Source: an uncultured Saprospiraceae bacterium
Lineage (GTDB): Bacteria; Bacteroidota; Bacteroidia; Chitinophagales; Saprospiraceae
Reading direction: 5' to 3'
Length of the DNA stretch: 5,314 nt
Assembly (NCBI GenBank): GCA_938033975.1
Contig: CALHKJ010000126.1
Location: 1-5,314 of the forward strand
Each line of letters starts with the position of its first letter. The stretch's first letter is position 1. Made by a program: the position numbers and the translations under genes. The notes beneath the pieces are model-generated. The model saw only the letters and a program-made list of their open reading frames with translations. It ran no database searches and was not told where the DNA came from. Of this stretch, positions 1 to 5,314 are shown piece after piece.

Positions 1-609
1 ACCAATAATCAGTGCTGTAAACAACATCAACACAAAAACAAAAAGTGTCAAGCTTGGAGAAATGTACAACATGAAAGCAAGACTTCCGATGATGGTAAGT
101 GGTGCTTTGATAAATGCATCCAACACTTGAAGGATACTCCATTCTACTTCCTGAGCATCAGAGGTCAATCGTGTGATAATATCTCCACGTTTGTGCGTCT
201 TTAATTGATGTATCGGAATATTGATCAGGTGACTAAACATTCCAGAGCGCAGGTCTTTGACAATTCCGTTTCTTGCCGGATTGATAAAAAACAAAGAAAG
301 GTATCTAAATAGATTTTTCAGTAAGAAGATGGTGACGATGCCAATACAAATATAAAGCAAGGCATCCATCCGATCATACTTGTCAATGAAATTATGAAAT
401 CTATATTCTAGCCAGGCTGCTCCTTCCCAGATACTTACGGGTTCAGGATAAGTCTTTGCCTCATCATTAAAAAGTACTTGGAAAAATGGGATGATCATTG
501 GGATACTGATCACAGTAAATACAGCCAGTAGTATCTGCGATAATATAGTAGCAAATACATACTTCTTGTAGGGAGCCAGATGTTTTAGCAGTGTAAATAA
601 ATTGGCCAT
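1..609 (-). CDS. ABC exporter, membrane-domain fragment (MsbA-like), runs off the left edge
   Basis: This is the N-terminal 203 codons of a minus-strand gene whose 3' part lies outside the window. The start ATG (607-609) gives a protein beginning MANLFTLLKHLAPYKK. Hydrophobic segments lie at about residues 17-41 and 82-108, and a hydrophobic stretch at about 162-203 probably holds two more helices. Between them is a cytoplasmic loop with RGDIITRLTSD (141-151) and the following EVEWSI, typical of the first coupling helix of type IV ABC exporters, where full-length proteins join six membrane helices to an ATPase domain. The Walker motifs would lie in the missing part, so the ATPase is inferred. 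The fold resembles MsbA-like lipid or drug exporters, but the substrate is not visible. It starts 15 bases after accC with no terminator between, so it is probably the last visible gene of the fabH-efp-accB-accC operon. The family call is firm; the lipid-export role is a guess from context. Confidence 0.88.
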   Translation of the reverse strand, partial: MANLFTLLKHLAPYKKYVFATILSQILLAVFTVISIPMIIPFFQVLFNDEAKTYPEPVSIWEGAAWLEYRFHNFIDKYDRMDALLYICIGIVTIFLLKNLFRYLSLFFINPARNGIVKDLRSGMFSHLINIPIHQLKTHKRGDIITRLTSDAQEVEWSILQVLDAFIKAPLTIIGSLAFMLYISPSLTLFVFVLMLFTALIIG

Positions 610-624
610 GCAACTATAACGAGA

Positions 625-1980
625 TTAGTCCTCGTTTTCTGGCTTTTCCAATACGAATTCTTCTAAAAAGCTTGTATCATATTTTCCTGACAAAAATCTT
701 TCGTCATCCATCAAGGCTCTATGAAATGGAATCGTTGTTTTGATTCCTTCTACAATAAATTCGTCCAGCGCTCTCCTCATCTTATTGATACAATCCTCAC
801 GAGTCTTTGCTTTGCAAATCAACTTCGCAATCAGAGAATCATAAAACGGAGGGACCGTGTAACCAGCATATACATGCGTATCTACCCTCACTCCATGTCC
901 TTTTGGACTGTGGAAAGAAGTTATTTTTCCTGGACTTGGTCTGAAATCATTATATGGGTCCTCTGCATTTATTCTTGCTTCCATGGCATGCATTGTTGGA
1001 AGATAGTTTTTACCTTTTAGCTCGTCTCCTGCTGCAACCTTGATCTGTTCTTTGATAAGATCATGATCAATCACCTCTTCAGTTACTGGGTGCTCCACCT
1101 GAATTCTAGTATTCATTTCCATGAAATAAAAATTCTTGTGCTTATCTACCAAAAACTCAACAGTTCCTACTCCCTCGTAGTTGATTGATTTTCCTGCTGC
1201 AATAGCAGCCTCACCCATTTCCTTTCTCAACTTTTTTGATAATACGGTTGAAGGACATTCTTCCAAAAGTTTTTGGTGTCTTCTCTGAATTGTACAATCT
1301 CTTTCCGAAAGGTGAATTACATTTCCGTGTTGATCACCGATGATTTGAAACTCTACGTGACGTGGATTCTCAACGAATTTTTCCATGTAGATTCCATCAT
1401 TGGCAAATGAGGCACTTGCTTCTTTCTTTGCACTCTCCCATGCTGGCTCAAATTCTTCATCTGACCATATTACCCTCATCCCTTTTCCACCACCACCAGC
1501 AGTTGCTTTGATGATTACTGGGTATCCAATTTCTTGTGCTAAAGCGATTCCTTGTTTTACATCTTTAAGCAATCCATCACTTCCTGGGATTACAGGAACT
1601 CCTGCTTTGATCATCGTTTCTTTTGCGGTGATCTTATCTCCCATAGATCGGATCATCTTTGCGGTTGGTCCTACGAATTTAACTCCGTACTCCTCAGCTA
1701 CTTCTGCAAAGTTTGCGTTTTCTGAAAGGAAACCATATCCTGGATGTATAGCGTCTGCATTTGTGATTTCAACTGCAGCCATTATTTTCGGAATACTTAG
1801 GTAGGATTCTGCTGAACTAGCAGGTCCGATTTTGACAGCCTCATCAGCAAATCTAACATGTAGACTTTCTGAATCAGCAGAGGAATATATCGCCACTGTT
1901 TTGATACCCATCTCTTTGCAGGTACGGATAACTCTAAGTGCGATTTCGCCACGATTGGCAATAAGCATTTTTTTAAACAT
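625..1980 (-). CDS. accC: Biotin carboxylase subunit of acetyl-CoA carboxylase
   Basis: AccC uses ATP and bicarbonate to carboxylate the biotin carried on AccB, the first half-reaction of malonyl-CoA synthesis in the cytoplasm. The protein has 451 residues, the usual length for the stand-alone subunit. The N-terminal domain opens with MLIANRGEIALRV (5-17). The ATP-grasp region carries the glycine loop GGGGKGMR (162-169), K116 and K158 for nucleotide binding, H208, the ERDCTIQRRHQK segment ending at K237, E275 and E288 for metal, and the catalytic stretch TRIQVEHP (291-298) with R292, Q294, V295 and E296. RINAEDP (336-342) supplies the arginine near the biotin site. All key residues known from the E. 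coli enzyme are present at nearly identical positions. Carboxylases with a similar domain exist (propionyl-CoA, pyruvate), but the 451-residue length and the adjacent accB favour AccC. The gap from accB is 21 bases with no clear Shine-Dalgarno. AccA and AccD must be encoded elsewhere. Confidence 0.97.
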   Translation of the reverse strand: MFKKMLIANRGEIALRVIRTCKEMGIKTVAIYSSADSESLHVRFADEAVKIGPASSAESYLSIPKIMAAVEITNADAIHPGYGFLSENANFAEVAEEYGVKFVGPTAKMIRSMGDKITAKETMIKAGVPVIPGSDGLLKDVKQGIALAQEIGYPVIIKATAGGGGKGMRVIWSDEEFEPAWESAKKEASASFANDGIYMEKFVENPRHVEFQIIGDQHGNVIHLSERDCTIQRRHQKLLEECPSTVLSKKLRKEMGEAAIAAGKSINYEGVGTVEFLVDKHKNFYFMEMNTRIQVEHPVTEEVIDHDLIKEQIKVAAGDELKGKNYLPTMHAMEARINAEDPYNDFRPSPGKITSFHSPKGHGVRVDTHVYAGYTVPPFYDSLIAKLICKAKTREDCINKMRRALDEFIVEGIKTTIPFHRALMDDERFLSGKYDTSFLEEFVLEKPENED

Positions 1981-2001
1981 AGGTCGGTCTTAAATAGGAA
2001 A

Positions 2002-2499
2002 TTACCCAGCTGGGTCCACAAGAAATAAAGGCGTATCATACTCTACTGGTTGAGCATCTTCAACCAACACCTTTACAATCTTTCCACTCACTTCACTTTC
2101 AATTTCGTTGAACAACTTCATTGCCTCAACGATACAAACTATATCACCTTTTGCTACACTATCACCAACTTTTAAGAATGGTGGTTTGTCTGGCGCAGAT
2201 GATCTATAAAAAGTACCAATAATTGGTGATTTAATTTCAATTAGATTAGAAGCTTCTGCAGGTGCTGCTTCAGCAGGACTTGCCGGCGTAGCAGGTGCCG
2301 CTTCTGGCGCTGCCGCAGCAACTGGTGCCGCTGCAGGTGCAGCAGTCATTGTTACAACTGGAGCTTTCATTACCCCATTTGACTTTTCAAAATTTTTGGT
2401 TTTGATGGATAATTCAAAACCTTCGTTTTTCAATTTGAATTCCGTTAAGTCAGACTCTGTAACAAGCTTTATCAAGTTTTGGATTTCTTTAAAAGTCAT
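2002..2499 (-). CDS. accB: Biotin carboxyl carrier protein of acetyl-CoA carboxylase
   Basis: AccB carries the biotin that shuttles CO2 from AccC to the AccA/AccD carboxyltransferase. The 165-residue protein has the standard three-part layout. A charged N-terminal segment (about 1-45) begins MTFKEIQNLIKLV. A flexible alanine/proline-rich linker follows (about 46-83). The biotinyl domain occupies about 87-165. The biotin attachment motif is EAMKLFNEI, with the target lysine at K128; the residue two after it is Phe where E. coli has Met. The segment SPIIGTFYRSSAPDKPPF (91-108) matches the 'thumb' of true AccB proteins, which separates this protein from lipoyl domains and from carriers of other biotin enzymes. 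The start lies only 3 bases after the efp stop codon, so translation is probably coupled to efp. The repetitive GC-richer linker differs in composition from its neighbours because of its Ala/Pro content, not because of transfer. Confidence 0.97.
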   Translation of the reverse strand: MTFKEIQNLIKLVTESDLTEFKLKNEGFELSIKTKNFEKSNGVMKAPVVTMTAAPAAAPVAAAAPEAAPATPASPAEAAPAEASNLIEIKSPIIGTFYRSSAPDKPPFLKVGDSVAKGDIVCIVEAMKLFNEIESEVSGKIVKVLVEDAQPVEYDTPLFLVDPAG

Positions 2500-2502
2500 G
2501 TT

Positions 2503-3069
2503 TTATTCTTTTGATCTTTCTATATAGGCTCCGGTCGCAGTTTCAATTTTTACCTTATCTCCTTCGTTGATGAAAATCGGTACTTTTATTTCTGCTCCAG
2601 TTTCTATAGTAGCTGGTTTTGATGCATTAGTTGCTGTGTTTCCTTTCTCTCCTGGTTCCGTATAAGTAATCTCTACAACTGAATATTGAGGAAGGTCAAC
2701 AGTCAGTGGTCTATCTTCTTCAGCATGATAAAGTATCTCTACATTGATACCCTCTTTCATAAATTGCGAATTGTCAATAAAATCTTTCGCAATAAACACT
2801 TGATCGTAAGTCTCATTGTTCATAAAATGAAAACCATCCTCATCTTTATAAAGATATTGAAATTTTCTTCTTTCAACTCTTACTATATCAATTTTGTGAC
2901 TAGACGGAAAAGTATTATCAATAACCTTTCCATTTGTCATACTTTTCAACTTTGTACGCACAAAAGCAGGTCCCTTCCCAGGCTTAACATGTAGAAATTC
3001 AACTACAGAATAAATGTCATTCTTATAATTGATACATAAGCCGTTTCTGATTTCTGAAGTATTTGCCAT
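2503..3069 (-). CDS. efp: Translation elongation factor P
   Basis: EF-P binds the ribosome between the P and E sites and relieves stalling at consecutive prolines. The length of 188 residues is typical. The N-terminal KOW-like domain (about 1-64) holds the functional loop HVKPGKGPAFVRTKLKS (27-43), with the tip lysine at K32, equivalent to E. coli K34. Two OB-fold domains follow (about 67-128 and 130-188). The last contains GNTATNASKPATIETGAEI (143-161) and PIFINEGDKVKIET, close to the family signature. The lysine is followed by Gly-Pro, so the loop reads PGKGP, whereas E. coli, which beta-lysylates this lysine, has PGKGQ. PGKGP has been described in EF-Ps that act without modification. No modification gene (epmA, epmB, earP, ymfI-like) is in the window. 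The gene sits between fabH and accB, 57 bases after fabH, an arrangement seen in other bacteria. YeiP-like paralogues are unlikely given the domain III match. Confidence 0.96.
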   Translation of the reverse strand: MANTSEIRNGLCINYKNDIYSVVEFLHVKPGKGPAFVRTKLKSMTNGKVIDNTFPSSHKIDIVRVERRKFQYLYKDEDGFHFMNNETYDQVFIAKDFIDNSQFMKEGINVEILYHAEEDRPLTVDLPQYSVVEITYTEPGEKGNTATNASKPATIETGAEIKVPIFINEGDKVKIETATGAYIERSKE

Positions 3070-3126
3070 TTTTTTATGAATGTTAAATTTCCCGCGAAGG
3101 TAATGAATTGTGACTAACTAAGCCTA

Positions 3127-4125
3127 TTACTTAGGGTCATATGCCCATGTTAATAGGGTAGAACCCCAGGTAAATCCACCTCCAAATGCTGTTAATACCA
3201 CTTTATCGCCCTTTTTAAACCTTTTTTCGTTTTCTCCCATACAAAGTGGAATCGTGGCTGAAGTAGTATTTCCATACTTCGCTATATTAATAAGTACCTT
3301 TTCTATTGGAAAATCCATCATATGGGCTACAGATTCCAAAATCCTTAGGTTTGCCTGATGTGGAATGATCCAATCAACTTCCTCTGGGCTAGTATTGGTG
3401 ATTTCTAGTAATTCTTTGGTTGCACCAACCATACCCTTTACAGCATACTTGAATACAGTACGTCCTTCTTGATAAGCATAGTGTAATCTTGCATCCACCG
3501 TCTCATGACTAGCAGGCATCAAAGATCCACCAGCCTTTAGGTTCAGATATTGAACTCCTATACCATCGGCTTTCAATACACTGTCCTGAATACCATAACC
3601 TTCTTCATTTGGTTCCAACATAACAGCACCCGCTGCATCCCCAAAAAGAATACATGTTTTTCTGTCCTCATAGTCAACAATTGAAGACATCATATCAGCT
3701 CCGACAATAATTACTTTTTTGTATTTACCTGTTTCGATAAATTGGGCCCCTGTGTTAATAGAGTAGACAAAGCCAGAACAGGCAGCATTGATATCAAAGC
3801 CAAATGCATTTTTGCAACCAGACTTAAAAGCTATTTGATTTGCTGTATCCGGAAAGACCATATCTCCGGTTACTGTACCACAGATAATAAGATCAACTTC
3901 CATTGGGTCTGTACCAGTTTTTTCTAGCAAACTTTTAACAGCCTCTGCTCCCATAAATGAGGTAGCCTTTCCTTCTCCTTTTAGTATTCTTCTTTCTTCG
4001 ATACCTGTTCGTGAAACAATCCATTCATGGTTTGTTTCAACCATTTTTTCCAAGTCAGCATTGGATAAGATATCGGGTGGGGTATAGTAAGCAACACCAG
4101 TGATTGCCGCAGTAAGTTTAGACAT
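3127..4125 (-). CDS. fabH: Beta-ketoacyl-ACP synthase III (fatty-acid chain initiation)
   Basis: FabH condenses an acyl-CoA primer with malonyl-ACP to begin type II fatty-acid synthesis in the cytoplasm. The 332-residue length fits the family. The thiolase-fold triad is complete: C116 in DINAACSGF, H256 in IIPHQAN and N286 in KYGNTTSA. WIVSRTGIEERR (35-46) is the usual CoA-binding segment, and FGDAAGAV (161-168) and the C-terminal AFGGGFTWGS (323-332 region) are also typical. F91, 25 residues before the catalytic cysteine, matches E. coli F87 in the acyl pocket. It does not by itself show whether straight or branched primers are used; many Bacteroidota make iso-branched fatty acids. The gene is first in the minus-strand cluster and faces a divergent gene across 251 bases, so it probably has its own promoter. 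The leader just before ATG is A-rich (AATAAGAA) without a strong Shine-Dalgarno. A second FabH paralogue elsewhere in the genome is possible. Confidence 0.96.
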   Translation of the reverse strand: MSKLTAAITGVAYYTPPDILSNADLEKMVETNHEWIVSRTGIEERRILKGEGKATSFMGAEAVKSLLEKTGTDPMEVDLIICGTVTGDMVFPDTANQIAFKSGCKNAFGFDINAACSGFVYSINTGAQFIETGKYKKVIIVGADMMSSIVDYEDRKTCILFGDAAGAVMLEPNEEGYGIQDSVLKADGIGVQYLNLKAGGSLMPASHETVDARLHYAYQEGRTVFKYAVKGMVGATKELLEITNTSPEEVDWIIPHQANLRILESVAHMMDFPIEKVLINIAKYGNTTSATIPLCMGENEKRFKKGDKVVLTAFGGGFTWGSTLLTWAYDPK

Positions 4126-4255
4126 TTCTTATTCTGTTAGGTCAGTTTCGGCACAAGTTAATTCATAAAAAACAAATACCCCTGAAGATGAACTTCAAAT
4201 AGTTAATGTGTGGAAGAATAAATATTTGCCAAAAGGCAGGGAAAAGAACATAAAG

Positions 4256-4270
4256 CACTGATAATCAGTG
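4256..4270. repeat. Perfect 15-base palindrome, possible operator
   Basis: CACTGAT-A-ATCAGTG has two perfect 7-base arms around a single central A. The symmetry does not extend further (G at 4255 against A at 4271). The size and odd spacing suit a site for a dimeric helix-turn-helix regulator. The loop is too short for an RNA hairpin and there is no T-tract, so it is not a terminator. It lies about 30 bases downstream of the candidate fabH -7 element, inside the predicted leader, and about 107 bases upstream of the divergent gene. No regulator is encoded nearby, and I do not recognise the sequence as a known lipid-regulator site such as that of FapR. Confidence 0.45.
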
Positions 4271-4285
4271 ATAAAAGGGCTAAAT

Positions 4286-4319
4286 CAACACACATATTAC
4301 AAAAATATATAATGTGTTG
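4286..4319. repeat. Inverted repeat flanking the candidate fabH promoter
   Basis: CAACACA at 4286-4292 pairs perfectly with TGTGTTG at 4313-4319 across a 20-base AT-rich spacer. The spacer contains the minus-strand element TATTTTTG. The arms are about 27 bases apart centre to centre, so a dimer bound to them would cover the -7 region. An RNA hairpin with a 20-base loop would be weak and is the less likely reading. The right arm overlaps one copy of the TAATGTGT octamer, whose other copy is at 4204-4211. Confidence 0.35.
4300..4307 (-). promoter_or_regulatory. Candidate -7 promoter element for the fabH operon
   Basis: Read on the minus strand this is TATTTTTG, an exact match to the Bacteroidota -7 consensus TAnnTTTG. 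A possible upstream TTG (plus-strand CAA at 4332-4334) is about 24 bases away, somewhat farther than the roughly 20 usually seen, so the -33 part is weak. Use of this element would give fabH a leader of about 165 bases. The arms of the inverted repeat at 4286-4319 flank it, which would place a bound protein over the promoter. The element is short and the region AT-rich, so a chance match is possible. Confidence 0.35.
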
Positions 4320-4376
4320 GCACGGACTTTGCAATTAACAGGGAAAGCGGGAAACTGCTAGAATTATTTAAAACAC

Positions 4377-4460
4377 ATGATTATGAAATTGGTAAATAAA
4401 ATGCTGAAGATTACATGCCTGATGATTTTGATGGTATCGTACTCACAAGTCGCAGAGGCC
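4377..4460 (+). other. Signal peptide of the thioredoxin-SPOR protein
   Basis: Codons 1-28 encode a cleavable Sec signal. Lysines at 4, 8 and 11 precede the hydrophobic run ITCLMILMV, and a short polar stretch ends in AEA before the mature NNTAPG. The cysteine at residue 14 lacks a lipobox context and lies in the middle of the hydrophobic core, so a lipoprotein is unlikely. The protein should be released into the periplasm. Confidence 0.8.
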
Positions 4461-5165
4461 AACAATACGGCTCCAGGTGCAATCGATTTCACAAACGAAA
4501 GTTTTGATTCGGCAAAACAACGGGCTTCAGAAGAAGGTAAATTGTTTTTTGTTGACTTTTATGCCAATTGGTGCACACCATGCAAATGGATGGAAAGCAC
4601 AACTTTTAAGGACAAAGAAGTGATCAAAACACTCAACAGTAATTATGTTTCCATAAAAGTTGATATCGATACGCAAGAAGGTTTTTCAATCAAAGAGAAA
4701 TACCAAATATCAGTTCTTCCAACCTTATTAATTTTTAATTCTGATGGAGAATTAGTGGAGAGGGTACAAGAGACCTTATCTAGAAGTAAAATGATGAATT
4801 TGTTGACCTTCCATGTGCACAAAGATGCCAAGGTGGTTCAAAATCATTACTTCAACCAAAGTCCCAATAAGGATACAGCAATCCAAGCTCCAGCTGAAGA
4901 AAAGTACAAAGAATACAGAAACACAAACAGTAATAAATCCACTTACAGGATACAAGTGGGTGATTATAACAATTATGAGTCCGCACTGACCAAAGTCAAT
5001 GAAATCAGAGAAGAATTTCTAGAAGAAATCATTGTGCTGAACGATTACAGAGATGGCAAGGTCTGGTACCGCGTATTGATGGGTAATTTCTCATCAGAAT
5101 CTGAAGCCACCAGTTTTCAAGTAATATTGAAACGAGACTTTCAGATTGACTCAATAGTATATTAA
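4377..5165 (+). CDS. Exported thioredoxin-fold protein with C-terminal SPOR domain
   Basis: The 262-residue product has a signal peptide, a thioredoxin domain and a SPOR domain. Residues 1-28 form a basic start, a hydrophobic core (about 12-22) and a likely signal peptidase I site AEA|NN after A28. A second ATG at codon 3 (4383) is an equally good start and leaves the signal intact. The thioredoxin domain (about 36-146) has the redox motif WCTPCK (C66, C69) and the cis-proline P115 in VLPT. Its WCxxCKWMESTTFKD pattern resembles the C-terminal domain of DsbD and thioredoxin_7-type proteins. A polar linker (about 148-187) leads to a SPOR domain (189-262) with YRIQVGDYNN (190-199) and WYRVLMGNFSS (230-240). 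SPOR domains bind glycan strands stripped of stem peptides at division septa. By inference this is a periplasmic disulfide reductase or isomerase directed to septal peptidoglycan; its partners are unknown. It is a single-gene unit, divergent from fabH, ended by the terminator at 5228-5255. No Shine-Dalgarno is visible. Confidence 0.9.
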   Translation: MIMKLVNKMLKITCLMILMVSYSQVAEANNTAPGAIDFTNESFDSAKQRASEEGKLFFVDFYANWCTPCKWMESTTFKDKEVIKTLNSNYVSIKVDIDTQEGFSIKEKYQISVLPTLLIFNSDGELVERVQETLSRSKMMNLLTFHVHKDAKVVQNHYFNQSPNKDTAIQAPAEEKYKEYRNTNSNKSTYRIQVGDYNNYESALTKVNEIREEFLEEIIVLNDYRDGKVWYRVLMGNFSSESEATSFQVILKRDFQIDSIVY

Positions 5166-5227
5166 TTCCTATTACGTATATTCTAAATGAAATCCCATCC
5201 CAAGGACCATTTAGGTGATTAAAAAAC

Positions 5228-5255
5228 GTCCCTGTAGCGATACAGGGACTTTTTT
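5228..5255 (+). terminator. Rho-independent terminator, possibly bidirectional
   Basis: GTCCCTGTA (5228-5236) and TACAGGGAC (5241-5249) form a perfect 9-base-pair stem closed by a GCGA tetraloop of the stable GNRA type, followed by six T (5250-5255). It lies 62 bases after the stop codon of the thioredoxin-SPOR gene and should end its transcript. Six A (5221-5226) precede the stem, so the minus-strand transcript would also show a stem followed by a U-run. It could therefore also serve a gene entering from the right edge. Confidence 0.93.
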
Positions 5256-5314
5256 CATTTATAGCTTTTGATAATAGAGCCTCGTGAAGGCGACCTAAAA
5301 GATAATAATCAAGG
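5256..5314. other. Right-edge stretch with no recognised feature
   Basis: These 59 bases after the terminator contain no convincing start of a gene on either strand. One minus-strand frame stays open through the region but runs on into the terminator and has no recognisable protein sequence. A small 4-base-pair hairpin (GCCT/AGGC, 5279-5291) is too short to interpret. Confidence 0.5.

Larger units (their letters stand above)
4126..4376. promoter_or_regulatory. Divergent intergenic region between fabH and the thioredoxin-SPOR gene
   Basis: These 251 AT-rich bases separate two outward-facing genes, so they should hold at least two promoters. I see one good Bacteroidota -7 match (minus strand, 4300-4307), a perfect 15-base palindrome (4256-4270), a 7-base inverted repeat (4286-4319), and the octamer TAATGTGT twice (4204-4211 and 4310-4317). 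A weaker dyad, TGAAG-ATGAA-CTTCA, lies at 4183-4197. For the plus-strand gene I find no clear TAnnTTTG; a TATAAT string at 4308-4313 fits the E. coli consensus, not the Bacteroidota one. I see no sign of a coding gene, tRNA or known riboswitch here. Confidence 0.7.

Noticed and set aside
721..1804. Open plus-strand frames of about 100 and 134 codons opposite accC
   Set aside because: They lie wholly inside accC on the other strand, have no recognisable motifs and no promoter or ribosome-binding context. They are reading-frame shadows of a strongly supported gene.
1797..2039. Minus-strand frame of 80 codons spanning the accB-accC junction
   Set aside because: It overlaps the 3' end of accB and the start of accC in another frame and has no family resemblance. 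The 21-base gap does not need a gene.
2260..2363. GC-richer repetitive stretch that might be a tandem repeat or inserted DNA
   Set aside because: It encodes the alanine/proline linker of AccB. Such linkers are normal for the family and explain the composition.
4225..4237. Short dyads TTTGCCAAA and GCCAAAAGGC
   Set aside because: Arms are only 3-4 bases long and the two overlap each other. This is expected by chance in a region of this size.
4308..4313. TATAAT on the plus strand as a promoter for the thioredoxin-SPOR gene
   Set aside because: It matches the E. coli consensus, but Bacteroidota housekeeping promoters use TAnnTTTG. There is no good -35 partner, and such strings are common in AT-rich DNA.
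4391..4446. Cysteine at residue 14 of the thioredoxin-SPOR protein as a lipoprotein site
   Set aside because: There is no lipobox before it, and it sits in the hydrophobic core ahead of a clear AEA signal peptidase I site.
5257..5314. Possible start or end of another gene at the right edge
   Set aside because: No frame shows a recognisable protein, a plausible start with upstream signals, or a clear stop belonging to a gene. Too little sequence is available.

Overview
The window looks like ordinary chromosomal DNA from a member of the Bacteroidota, most likely a Cytophagales-type bacterium. This placement is inferred. It rests on the AT-rich sequence, the lack of clear Shine-Dalgarno sites before the genes, a match to the Bacteroidota promoter element TAnnTTTG, and the character of the proteins. 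No species can be named. There are no phage, insertion sequence, CRISPR, tRNA or rRNA signatures.

Layout. A minus-strand gene cluster fills positions 1-4125. In transcription order it is fabH (beta-ketoacyl-ACP synthase III), efp (elongation factor P), accB (biotin carboxyl carrier protein), accC (biotin carboxylase), and the first 203 codons of an ABC exporter that runs off the left edge. Gaps inside the cluster are 57, 3, 21 and 15 bases with no terminator, so it is probably one operon. A 251-base divergent intergenic region (4126-4376) holds a candidate promoter for the fabH operon and two inverted repeats. On the plus strand, 4377-5165 encodes an exported thioredoxin-fold protein with a C-terminal SPOR domain. 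It is followed by a strong intrinsic terminator (5228-5255). The last 58 bases hold nothing recognisable.

How the genes fit together. AccC and AccB form the biotin half of acetyl-CoA carboxylase, which makes malonyl-CoA. FabH condenses acyl-CoA with malonyl-ACP to start fatty-acid chains. EF-P is a translation factor often found beside these genes. The ABC protein resembles MsbA-like lipid exporters, which would suit an envelope-lipid operon, but its substrate cannot be told from this fragment. The carboxyltransferase subunits AccA and AccD are not in the window, nor are plsX or rpmF, which precede fabH in many bacteria.

The most distinctive feature is the secreted thioredoxin-SPOR fusion. 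It suggests a disulfide-handling protein directed to septal peptidoglycan. The EF-P loop reads PGKGP, the form linked to function without lysine modification. I found no convincing new multi-gene system here.
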